Assembly (NCBI GenBank): GCA_000447185.1
Contig: KE647253.1
Location: 678-15,986, forward strand
Length of the DNA: 15,309 bases
Source: Vairimorpha apis BRL 01
Taxonomy: Eukaryota > Microsporidia > Nosematidae
Direction: 5' to 3'
Shown: piece after piece, positions 1 through 9,490 of the stretch
How the letters are laid out: each line of letters starts with the position of its first letter
Numbering within the stretch: the first letter of the stretch is position 1
Notes under the pieces: model-generated
The model's database searches: none
Seen by the model: the letters and a program-made list of their open reading frames with translations, nothing else
What the model was told of the DNA's origin: nothing
Made by a program: the position numbers and the translations under genes

Positions 1-957
1 TTATAAATAACTCAATATTTATATAAAAAAACNTTTTCACCTTGTTTTCGTATGTTAATTTATAAATTATCATTTTATATATATTTTTTTTAAGTAACAT
101 AAATTACTTAAGAAATATTTTAATTCAATTTTATTATATTTTATAAACAATCAAGATGAATATTTATTTATTAATTTATTTTGATTTGAAATATTTTTAT
201 TTGCTATTTTATCAAAAATATTCACAAAAAAATAAAAAATTTAAATTTATAAAAAAATTGATCTTTTTAGTTTTATATCTAAACCCATATTTTATCAAAT
301 CAAAAGTTTTAATTCAAATTAATTTACAAAATAAAAAATAATTATAATTTTTAACGAGGTTAAATCCATAAATAATTTTTTGTTTAAATTTAAAAATATT
401 TATTTTATTAAAATTTTTAATATTATATTATATAGTAATTTTTCTATTAATTTATATAATTTTACTAAAAAATTTTCAATTCAAAATATTATTAACATTA
501 AAAACTATTTTTATTCAAATAGTTGTTAAAATTTAAATATTTTAAAAACCAAAAATATTGTGTTTATTGATATATTAATTCATAAAGAAAAATTATAATT
601 AAAATCATAAATTTTTTAATATTACGATTTATTTTCATTATAAATGTATTATTTTCAACAAATATTTAAAATAATGAATCGAACTGAATTTATTAGTTTT
701 TCCTTAAAATTTAATACAGTATTTTATTAAATTTACATAAATATAAGATTCATTTAAAATTTGAAATAATTGTCCATATTAAATTTAAAACTATAAATTT
801 AAAAATAATAAATTTATCAAAATAAAAAAATAATATCAATATTTTTTATGATTGATAAACATAGATTTATCTTAAACTTATTTTTTAATCAATTATTTTT
901 ATTAATAGTAAATAAAAATATAAAGATTATAACAATTTTTATATTTATCATTTATTT
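1..957. other. AT-rich spacer, no supported gene
   Basis: This stretch is almost pure A/T, with one ambiguous base (n) at position 33. The longest open run, 156-341 on the plus strand (61 codons), looks like low-complexity Lys/Leu/Phe/Tyr/Ile sequence. At this base composition about one codon in ten is a stop, so several open runs of about 60 codons are expected by chance in 15 kb. A further loosely open stretch follows at about 373-597 but is broken by many stops. A very old pseudogene cannot be excluded. I see no RNA gene. Confidence 0.6.
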
Positions 958-987
958 TTGATAATTATAACAAAATTTAATCCTTTT

Positions 988-2262
988 ATGTTGAATCTAA
1001 AAATTTTATTCTACTATTTATATATTAAAATATATTTAAATGTAAATTTTTATAATGTTTTATGTTCAATTGATAATTTTCAGAAAGTAGAATTATTAAA
1101 ATTGACAACTGAACAACAAAGTGATTTAAATGAAATGTTACAAATATTAAAACCTAATTTTATATTAACTACTTATCTAATTGATCCTATAAATACAAAT
1201 CTATGTTATCTTTTTATTGAAAATACTCAATCTAATGAAATTAAATATTATACTGTAGTTTTAAATAATAAACAATCATTAATTTCTGTTAAAAAAAGAA
1301 TTTTAGAAGATGGGACATCTATAAATGACTTATTTAATTTAAATTTTGAAAGTATTTTGAACATACATTATGAAATAGAAAATTTTAAAAATTTATCTGC
1401 ATCTTACAATCTTGTTATATTTAATAAATTTATAAATTTGATTTTAAATAATTTTTCATTCTTAATGGTTAAATTTGATGAATCTTTTGAAAATAAAGTC
1501 AATTTAATTGGTCTATATTTTACAATATCTAATAAAAATTTAAATTTAATTTGTCAAAATCTCAATGAATTCTTAAATATTAGCTATAAATTACAAACAA
1601 CAAAAAAATTTAATAGATGTTTACTGTTAAATAATTTTAAAAAATATAAAGTTTTGGAAGATTATATTTCAAATGTTACTTCAGAATTTTTACATTTTTT
1701 TTCATTAGAATTAAACTTAAAAATTAATTATATAAATAGATTAGCAGATTTTATTTATTATTTTGTTTTAATGAATAAAATTACAGTAAATTTTATAATT
1801 GAATATGTATTAATTAATGTAAATATGATTTTAAATAAATTAGATAGATTTACATTTATATTAGGGTTTACTGCAATGTGTAATGTTGAATTAAATTTTC
1901 AAAGCGAAATTTTATTGTTAAAATTAATCATTATTGTACGTTTTTATTTACAAAATCCGAATTATGATACAAATAATAAAGAATCATTAATTTTATTATA
2001 TATGATTAGTAAAAATTACTGGTTAAAATCTGAAAAAATAAATACACTATTTGAAATATGCATTTTAGATAAAAAACAGAAAAAAAATTTAAAATTAATA
2101 TTGATTAGAAGATATTATGTTTTCATTTTATACTATCAAAATAAAAACTTAAATATTTTAAAAAAATTGGAATCAAATACAGAATATTTTAATTTTATTT
2201 GGATTATATTGAAATGTTGTATTTACACTATTTATAACGTTTATGATATAGACATAAATTAA
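988..2262 (+). CDS. hypothetical protein, possibly secreted or membrane-anchored, 424 aa
   Basis: This is the only long uninterrupted reading frame in the window. The frame opens at a TTG at 958, but the first ATG is at 988, preceded by a TCC tract, and I take that as the start. The first 28 or so residues are hydrophobic and aromatic (MLNLKILFYYLYIKIYLNVN and onward to a Cys-Ser pair). They could be a signal peptide or a signal anchor. The rest is rich in Asn, Leu, Ile, Phe and Lys and looks mostly helical. I recognise no catalytic motif, zinc-binding cluster or repeat, and cannot assign a family. The length is far beyond chance at this composition, and the frame has no indels, unlike every other gene here. 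It ends at TAA (2260-2262), with AATAAA-like sequence within about 25 bases. Candidate roles include a lineage-specific secreted protein, but this is a guess. Confidence 0.85.
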   Translation: MLNLKILFYYLYIKIYLNVNFYNVLCSIDNFQKVELLKLTTEQQSDLNEMLQILKPNFILTTYLIDPINTNLCYLFIENTQSNEIKYYTVVLNNKQSLISVKKRILEDGTSINDLFNLNFESILNIHYEIENFKNLSASYNLVIFNKFINLILNNFSFLMVKFDESFENKVNLIGLYFTISNKNLNLICQNLNEFLNISYKLQTTKKFNRCLLLNNFKKYKVLEDYISNVTSEFLHFFSLELNLKINYINRLADFIYYFVLMNKITVNFIIEYVLINVNMILNKLDRFTFILGFTAMCNVELNFQSEILLLKLIIIVRFYLQNPNYDTNNKESLILLYMISKNYWLKSEKINTLFEICILDKKQKKNLKLILIRRYYVFILYYQNKNLNILKKLESNTEYFNFIWIILKCCIYTIYNVYDIDIN

Positions 2263-3119
2263 TTTATTTTTCATACTAAAAATAAATAAAATCATAAACA
2301 TGATATTATTTATAAAAAACTTTTAATTACTGTATTGCTATAACGATCAATTAAAATAAAATTATATTTTGTATAAATAATATCAAAAGATAATTAAAAA
2401 TTAATAAGTGTGTATGTAAAAAGATTCTTTTGCAAAATTTATTTGCTTTTGTACATTAATATTTTACAAATAACTTGTTATGGTTTTATAAAAATTATGT
2501 TAACATATAATCATTTTAAACAATGTAAAATAAAATATTTATCCAATAAAAAACTTTAATTTCATAAAAGGTTGAAATGTTATATTTAATATACCTGCAT
2601 ATTTATGTTTCTATTTAATAATATAAACTCCAAAAAAAAATATTTTATGATTAAATATTTAAATTTTATTGTTTCAATATATAGTAGTCTGATCCCTAAT
2701 TCTTTACATTTTTATCTATTTTAAACGTATAACCTCTTAATTTTTTAAATAAACACAAAATTTTTTTATAATTATTTATAAATTTTTTAATTTTAAAGAT
2801 TAATATTTATTTTTTAATTTCGATACGTTTCAAAAAATATTTATTTTTTAATTTCGATACGTTTCAAAAAATAATTAAAAGTTTTCATTTTCATATATTA
2901 CAATTTATTTATTTCAATTGTATTTTATAATTTTAATTTTGAAACATGTTATTAAAATGTAAACGGTCATACTTAAAAATATATTTTTAGATTTTATGTT
3001 TAAAATATAAATAATTTATTAAGTATTACTATTCACCTGATTCATTTCTGTTTAATTGACATTATCATGTTTGTCATAAAAATTAATTATCTGTTTATAA
3101 CATGTTTTTCTTTATTTGT
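2263..3119. other. AT-rich spacer with a short tandem duplication
   Basis: No reading frame of note was seen on either strand. The only structure I found is the 34-bp tandem duplication listed separately. From about 3030 the sequence becomes noticeably less A/T-rich, which marks the approach to the retrotransposon relic. Confidence 0.55.
2802..2873. repeat. tandem duplication, 34-bp period, about 2.1 copies
   Basis: Positions 2804-2837 are repeated exactly at 2838-2871, and the match extends two bases on each side. Each unit carries the core TTTCGATACGTTTCAAAAAA, which stands out from its surroundings by its two CG dinucleotides. The identity of the copies points to a recent duplication, such as replication slippage, in otherwise decayed sequence. 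No coding role is apparent. Confidence 0.9.
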
Positions 3120-5060
3120 ATTATATTAGTGCATTTTTTTAAATGATTTTAGGTTTTGTCTCTTCAATAATATTACTTACAAAGAGTTTCTGTATTAATA
3201 GTTTCTCTATGTATCACAATCTCATTCTCTCCAGCTTCACAACATTATGTCTTCGCATTCACTTAATATAAAAAACTCTCAATTTTTATTTTGAATAATA
3301 TTTTATGTATACCTCGAGGTTTGGCTAAATATAAAACTCTTCGAAATGTTTTTAATTGATATAAGGTCAACAAATCATTCATTTTAAAACATATTATACT
3401 ATTTTTGTCGCACATTTATTACGCTATCAATTTCATTTTCAAATTGGTTATTTTTTGAGTTTTTCATTTTCGGGTAAAGAAAATCGATTTTGAATGTTTA
3501 ATTCAACTTCTACTATAAAATTTCATTTTTTTGTCAAATACTACATATAAGGTTCATTATATTTGTTTTAATGTCAATAGTCAATCGATTATCAACATAG
3601 ATCTTCTTCTATTAATTCACCATAAACTCTTGTACGGAATGGTTTTGATTATATTGTTTTTATATATTGATATTTTCTACAGAGCAAAAGATGTATACAC
3701 ATAGTCTCTCATTATGTCTTCTAATTAGTTAAAACATAATATACGATCACTTCTGGTATTTAGATGTTATATTTTTTTCTATGTGATCTGTATAGTGAAC
3801 AAAACCTTTTTTGTTCAAAAAATATTTTTATCTTGTAAGAAACAATAATTAACTGTAAATCTAGCTTAATAATTTTCTTTAATGTGATATGTAAAGAAAT
3901 TTTTAATACTTAATTGATCTTGTTTTTTTCATTATACAACTTTAAATAAATAATTCGTTTATCAATTTCGCTGTAAAGTCTATTTTTTACACTTCTATTA
4001 TTGTTTTAGAGATATATCCCCATATAAATTATTGTTTACATTGAAATATTCATTTATTAACACCATAAAGGAATAGTTCTCTTCTTCTACTTAAAGTATA
4101 ACATCCTGCCTTATTTTACTATTTCTTAAATCGATTAATAAATAAAATATTTCCAAAGCATATTCTCACTTTTATGTTTAATATTTACCAGGCCGTTTGC
4201 CATTTCTGCTCTAGACAGATATAGCTTTAGTTATAGTCTGGTAACGAATGGCTTGGTATTTGATTAGTACTTGTATAATATCGTGATCGAGACATTTAAA
4301 GTCACTTGGTTCGTTTTACTAATTAATTATATAAATTAATCATCGATATATAATGTATCAAGATGACTCGATTCATAATCTTCCCATTAAGCTTTGTTTT
4401 GGATATTTTTTCAACATTTGATAGTATCTCGCCCTTGACTTTATCACATATCTTTCTATTTACTTTTATAGATGCAACTAGGTATACCTAAGCATTTGTA
4501 TTTATGATAGCCTTTTAATACAATTGTATAATTTTCACAACCTTTACAATTTGATACTGATTTTTACAATTAACCTCAAGTACTACATTCAAATATATTT
4601 TTTTAGTTTCTCCGTTTGTTAACTAAAGTTTTCTTCTAAATATGTAGAAATTTAAAATCAATAATAAGAATAAATGATTGGTATTGTAATATTTTTTTCT
4701 AATTTTTACATTTTTTTTGAAAATAAACAAAGTTAGTTTACTATAAAAAGGAATTTTACACAATACAAATGATAAAGATGATATCGAGTCTCTTTGCTCT
4801 ATTTTTCTTTCAATTGCTTTTAATGATCTGTTCATAATTATGATTTTAACTTAATATGCTACATTTTGATCGTAGCTTCAAGATATTTTCTTATCCATCT
4901 ATCGAAGCTTAGCTCCTTATACATTTTAGTAGGTAAGTGATCTATTAAGTCTTATGCTTTTTAACATCAATACATAATATATTTACATGTTAATATGCTC
5001 TTTATTGACTGCTACTTTGATCATAGCTTTTTCTATGCTCTTTGGACCTGTCTAAATGTA
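3120..5060 (-). mobile_element. decayed non-LTR retrotransposon (RLE-type LINE), RT palm to 3' region
   Basis: A reverse transcriptase relic can be read on the minus strand across several frames. In order: a motif-A-like ILCIDVKK (4980-4957, Asp at 4968-4966); a segment resembling the following RWI.KYL region (about 4910-4865); RDSISSLSFVLCKIPF (about 4793-4746), matching the family's QGD.LS.LLF.L...P motif with QGD changed to QRD; HLFLLLILNFYI (about 4676-4641), where Y.DD.K.Y is expected but the aspartates are gone; CLGIP (about 4494-4480), matching the YLGI motif; and KLYLSRAEMANGLVNI with its continuation (4227-4153), matching RLYLPR.EGGRGL. This order is that of single-ORF LINEs with a restriction-like endonuclease, such as R4/Dong or R2. 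The lower end (about 3540-3120) may hold endonuclease remains but I cannot prove it. Many stops and shifts make it dead. The fingers are absent, so it is 5'-truncated near 5060. Its base composition is clearly less A/T-rich than its flanks. Confidence 0.8.
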
Positions 5061-5589
5061 CCCATTTGGTTATTAATAGATAAATATTAGGAAATAGTTT
5101 TTTATAAATTTTAAATTTAAAATTATGTAATTTTTATTTATAATAATATGTGAAAAAATTTTAAATACAAGTATTTAATCAATATTTAAAAGTTTGTAAA
5201 ATATAAAATTTTCATTATTATACTTAATAAATATTTATATAATTTTATGTTGTTTTCATGTTATATAATTTTTAAATTTTTATTTGATTATTTTTTATTT
5301 ATTTACATATTGTATAATCATTAAAATTGTAATAATATTTTTTATTAAAGCAAAAAAATTTAACATTTTTAAAAATATAATAAATTTTAAAAATTAATCA
5401 TTTAATGATACATATTTTTTATGATTCATAAATTAACAATAATTATGTAAAGTAAATAATTATTTTAAGAAATTACTATTTAGACAAAAATAATCTATTT
5501 CAAAAAAATACTTTTTATGATTACTTCGAAAATTATTGTAATAATATTAATAAAATGATTAAAATTTCTTTATAATTGTTCAATCTTTT
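5061..5589. other. AT-rich spacer
   Basis: The base composition switches sharply back to nearly pure A/T at about 5090. I see no open frame, RNA gene or repeat here. It separates the LINE relic from the 3' end of the broken gene on the minus strand, whose readable sequence fades out near 5590. Confidence 0.55.
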
Positions 5590-7029
5590 TTATTTTTTTA
5601 TATTAAACAATCTACATTTTATATAATTTACAGTATCAATTAAATTATGTATAAATTTCATTTGTGGTGTATTCTTCTGAATTTCTTTATAAACATTTAA
5701 ATATTAAAAATGTCATTGATATTAATTGCAATATATAGTTTATAATTCAAAAAGAATCTTGTTTTATAAATAAATCCTCACAAATTTCCTTAAAATATTC
5801 CAATACATAAACACCTCCATTAGAAATTGATAATATTGTAATAATTTTTTTTTCCAATTAATATTAAAATGTACAATTTCGTTGTTAATAATATATAACA
5901 CATTTAAAGTATTAATTAATCTATAACATGGTTTCTTTAAATTAGAAACAAAAAAATTGCTTAATCCAAAAATACATATTGTTTTTATATCATCATCTGT
6001 CATACATTTAAAATTCAAAAATACAATCATAAACATCTTTATATGTAATGATATTTTCATTGATCTGCTTGATTATTATATTGCGTTTTTTGTGTATTTT
6101 GAACTCTAAAGAATTGACGGTTGATTGCTTTATGTATGAATTTTTTAAAATAAATTTTATAAATTCATATTTATAAATATTTAAAGTAAAATCAATAAAA
6201 ATATTTTTATTTAACATTTCATTTGTTACTTCAATAAATGCTAAAATTTTTTGTTCACTATTTTTTTGTTGTTCTAAATTATTAATAAATTCTATAATTT
6301 GTTTATTTTTAATTTTTAAATGTAATTTGCAATTTTTTAAAATATTTAAAAGATCTTGAAATATTATATCAAATATTTTTGTAAATAAAATGAACTAACA
6401 TATCTTTTAATATCATCATAAGAAATTTCAAAATAAAAATTTATATCATTAATGTCATTTATTTTATATGTTTTATTCAAGTTTAATAAACTTTTCGTTT
6501 CTTCCTATTTTTCCTCATTTATATTTTTTCCACCAAGTTCAGTATTTTTTTTAGTATTTGTATTATCCAATTAATCTAAAGAAAATAAATTGCAATAATC
6601 AATAAAATCTTCATAATTACAAAGATCATTATCATTAAGCAATTTATCAATGTTATTTACATCATCATAAGGATTTTTCTCAGATTCCACACCTTTATTT
6701 ATTATTAATAATTCATTATCAAAAGTTAATCTATTTTTATTAAATTAGCACATATTAGTAGAATCGTTACAAAAGGAATAGATATTATAATTTATACAAT
6801 TAAAATCATTATTATTATTTTCTAATTGATCATCTATATATTTTTGTTTTTTTAAAATCAAATTTTCATTTGAAAAGTCATCATTATTGTTATTTGTGGT
6901 CATTTCCAATATTAAGTTAAGTTCATTTATATATTTACGTTTATTTGTAATTGTGACTTTATTCTCATCTTCAATTATTTTTTGTATAGAACAAAAAATA
7001 GTATAAACAAAAAAAAGATTTACATACAT
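5590..7029 (-). pseudogene. broken gene, Ulp1/C48 cysteine-peptidase-like C-terminus
   Basis: Reading starts at ATG 7029-7027, with CCC two bases upstream and a hydrophobic N-terminus (MYVNLFFVYTIFCS, possible signal sequence). One frame then runs about 215 codons to about 6380, interrupted only by TAA (6745-6747), TAA (6571-6573) and TAG (6505-6507). This part is rich in Asn and Asp. A one-base shift near 6376-6380 continues the protein to about 6015. A second near 6007-6015 and a third near 5823-5834 carry it to a stop at 5747-5749. The last third reads ITYKDVYDCIFEFKCMTDDD, then SNGGVYVLEYFKEI. This resembles the Ulp1 pattern of IT.KD, L.D..I and, later, a DS..NG..YL..L..YL segment. The catalytic His-Trp is not clear. 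A further fragment (about 5700-5590) with PQ...D...NYIKC could be the remnant of the Q...DCG segment, with the Cys codon missing. The gene is certainly broken; the family call is tentative. Confidence 0.65.
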
Positions 7030-7031
7030 AA

Positions 7032-7034
7032 GGG
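7032..7034 (-). promoter_or_regulatory. CCC tract just upstream of a start codon
   Basis: CCC lies two bases before the ATG at 7029 on the minus strand, inside a long A/T-only context. Short C tracts close to the start codon are a known feature of many microsporidian genes. Similar tracts precede the ATG at 13451 (CCC at 13469-13467) and the ATG at 11448 (CC directly adjacent). With so few C bases in the spacers this is suggestive, though it is only three sites. Confidence 0.35.
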
Positions 7035-7941
7035 TTTTAATTTATGGTAAAGTTATACTTTTCTAAAATTAAAATAAATAAGAAAAATTTATTTTTTTAA
7101 TTTAAAATATTAAATATTTTACATATATGCAATTTTTTTATATACACTAACTTAATAAACGAAAGAAAATTTGTGTTTAATCGGTTAAATAAATCATATA
7201 ATAAAATCATTAAAAATTGTTATTATGTTGAAATATAAAATATTTAGATTATATAATTTTAAATATTAAAAAAATATTTTTATTCTTTATAAATAATTAA
7301 TATTTAAATTTATAATAATAATGTATTTTTTTTATATAAATATAACAAAAAAAATATATAAAATAAAATGACATAATAATTGCATTAGGTTATAAAAAAT
7401 ATTTTTAAACTTTAATGCATATAATTTAAATTTCATATTCGTAAAAATATAAATTATTTTTTAGTTAAAATCACAGTAAATATTTACATTATTTATAAAT
7501 AAAATTTAATAGTTTTATCGTGAAAACTTCTTTTAATAATGATATTTTATAATATAAACAAAAAATTTATCAAAGTTATTATTTAAACAGATTATATTAA
7601 TTTATTGCATTACGTGTATACTATAAAAATAAATATTTAGTTACATCATGTTACATCGTTATTTTGTTGAATAAAGGTATAATATAAATATTTTTATTTT
7701 ATCTGAACCTAAAAACATATTTAAATAATTATTTTCGCATATTATTAGTAATAACTTAAAATTTGAACTATTATTTTTTATAAAACTTCAATGAGTTTTT
7801 TATGTTGTTTTTTAATATAAATCATTAAAATATTAATGTATATTAATTGTTAGTATTTAATAATGTGTCATTATCAGATATTTAATAATAACAAAAAAAG
7901 AATTTGATGCATATAAAAAGTTTATTATAATACTTTAATCA
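7035..7941. other. AT-rich spacer
   Basis: Nearly pure A/T with many poly-A and poly-T runs and no supported reading frame. A short imperfect duplication, GTTACATCATGTTACATC, lies at about 7640-7657. I see no tRNA-like B box or other RNA gene signature. It separates the divergent 5' end of the broken Ulp1-like gene from the second transposon relic. Confidence 0.5.
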
Positions 7942-8175
7942 TTAATTATTTATATCAAATAGCCTTATGTTCCGAAGCACTTATATAAAACGGCTTTTCT
8001 TACATCCAACATCCAATGTTCTTTTGAAGTCATCAAGGTCTAAAGTGAAATCTGTATATTGTTTAAAAGGTTTTTTGTTTCTCTTCAATATAGATATTTC
8101 TATATTCGATAGATTTTCCACTATGTGCATCACATCTTCTTCTAGAGCTTTGTTCTCATCATCTCATCATGCTTA
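7942..8175 (-). pseudogene. degenerate ORF fragment, unidentified
   Basis: On the minus strand about 78 codons read as balanced, protein-like sequence including DENKALEEDVMHIVENLS and KQYTDFTLDLDDFKRTLDVG. There are two adjacent TGA codons near the beginning and a TAA before the last dozen residues. The amino-acid mix (acidic, basic and hydrophobic alternating, with Trp, Cys and His codons) differs from the Lys/Asn/Ile/Phe noise of the spacers. The overlapping plus-strand open frame (7967-8203) is a shadow. The fragment lies downstream of the endonuclease-like relic in the same orientation, so it may be the tail of that element or a different inserted sequence. I do not recognise it. Confidence 0.4.
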
Positions 8176-8905
8176 CTTATTAACTCAAATAAGTTATTTC
8201 TAAGGTTTTCTTAAGCAAATAGAACTAAATTGCATGTTTTAAGAAACAATAAAAAAGAGATATAAATGTATTTCTTGTGATATTTCATTATAAACTTCAT
8301 TCCATGTGATTAAATAAAAACTATCGTTGTTTGGGATATATGAAGTGCTCTTAGATTGTTTTTGCATATGTCGATATTCTTTACTTTTTTATTCTTTAAT
8401 ATAAAAAACTGATCCATGATAAAGATTTTATTTTTGAACTGTAAAGATTTCCTTTTTTTGCTATAAATAAAAATATTAGACTTATTATAACCAAACATTG
8501 TATTCGTACATAATATGGTTTTAACATTTATATCTGCCAAATCAATATTTTGACTATCTGAACAAAATGAAATTAGATTTTTTTAAAACCTTATTTCTTG
8601 CACAGTATGTAATGTAAAAAAAACAATTTCATTGTATCTCATAATACTCATTATCTAACATTTGATAGCATTTTGAGATGTTTTGACGGGAGCGAGCCGT
8701 GTTTAAAAAAAAATTCTAAAAAACTTTTTATTTATGTTGTTTATCTTCCGTATGGCTCATCACTCTCTTCATACTTATAATAGTCGTTATGTATATCTTC
8801 AAGGTATATTTTTTATTTATACTTTTTTGTTTCTAGAAATAAACAAAACAAGTGATAAATTAAAATGATTACTATAAAAAAAACAAATGCAAAAATATTA
8901 ATAAA

Positions 8906-8925
8906 TGTGGTAATTAATTACCACA
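8906..8925. repeat. perfect 20-bp palindrome, TGTGGTAATTAATTACCACA
   Basis: The 20 bases are exactly self-complementary. With a two-base bulge the pairing extends to about 8902-8932. The half-site AATGTGGTAATTA (8904-8916) recurs exactly at 9476-9488. The second LINE relic segment is therefore bracketed by inverted copies of TAATTACCACA, at 8915-8925 and in reverse at 9478-9488. It could be an element boundary or junction. Confidence 0.85.
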
Positions 8926-9475
8926 CATTTAATAGCTAAATGATTAACAATCTTTCTAGATAATATACAGTGAAGACATTGCCCTTTCTTTTCACAAAAT
9001 ATATTCTATTCTGTGAGTAACAATTCTATGCAACTAAAAGATTTTTTTAATGGTCTTTATTATATAAGTAATAAATTTCGAAGCTTACTTGTTCGTGGTT
9101 TCTAGATTTGTATAACTTCGCATGATTGATTCATTTTTAATCTCGTTAAATAGCTTGTTATTTAGAACTACTACAATTTTATGAATTTAGCACTTTTTAG
9201 GCCATGCATCACTTTAAGATTTTTTACTATTCATAAAAGGATAGATTATATCTTCTAATTTTTTTCAGTATTATTATCATCAATTATCAATTACTAGACT
9301 TATATAAAGATTGGTGTATTAAAAAGCATTTAATCGTTTTTAATTTAATACTAGCAAGACCTCTTCCTATTTCTGTCTCTATAGGAAATGTCTTTCTTTA
9401 TATACTATTTACAGATATATTTAGGGGTATTTAACTTATATCTAAAAAATTTTCTTTCTTGAGTTTAACAAGATT

Positions 9476-9488
9476 AATGTGGTAATTA
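9476..9488. repeat. 13-bp copy of the palindrome half-site
   Basis: AATGTGGTAATTA here is identical to 8904-8916 and inverted relative to the right half of the palindrome. It coincides with the right edge of the less A/T-rich relic: beyond about 9490 the sequence returns to nearly pure A/T. This supports its being a boundary, although a 13-mer this A/T-rich could recur by chance. Confidence 0.55.
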
Positions 9489-9490
9489 TA

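Larger units (their letters stand above)
8230..9490 (-). mobile_element. second decayed RLE-type LINE relic, internally deleted
   Basis: On the minus strand at 9209-8941 a nearly continuous frame reads VMHGLKSAKFI, then NNKLFNEIKNESIMRSYTNL, ASKFITYIKTIKKIF and LHRIVTHRIEY. A shifted frame then gives EKKGQCLHCILSRKIVNH. This follows the order of the RT fingers in R4/Dong-type LINEs: a GPD.I-like region, P.WL..G.T.L..K, R.ITCL...YKL, and EQKGC..G..G.K. The palm motifs that should come next are absent. Instead, at about 8540-8310 a 76-codon frame includes FGYNKSNIFIYSKKRK, VKNIDICKNNLRALH and further residues. This resembles the endonuclease pattern N.PDI.I.DKK....DI..P followed by EK..KY.DL...L. 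The element is therefore same-strand but internally deleted or rearranged, with several stops and shifts. Between the two parts (about 8560-8900) I see only fragments. Confidence 0.6.

Noticed and set aside
156..341. 61-codon plus-strand ORF near the left end
   Set aside because: Open runs of this length are expected several times by chance at this A/T content, and the sequence is low-complexity Lys/Leu/Phe/Tyr/Ile with no motif.
677..687. B-box-like CAGTTCGATTC on the minus strand, a possible tRNA
   Set aside because: No A box or acceptor/anticodon stems can be formed in the upstream A/T-only sequence.
6505..6747. Alternative genetic code with UAR read as glutamine
   Set aside because: The intact 424-aa gene uses CAA for Gln and ends at TAA with no internal UAR. 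The transposon relics also contain TGA, consistent with ordinary decay.
7967..8203. 78-codon plus-strand ORF
   Set aside because: The minus strand here gives the more protein-like translation, and the plus-strand frame is explained as its shadow.
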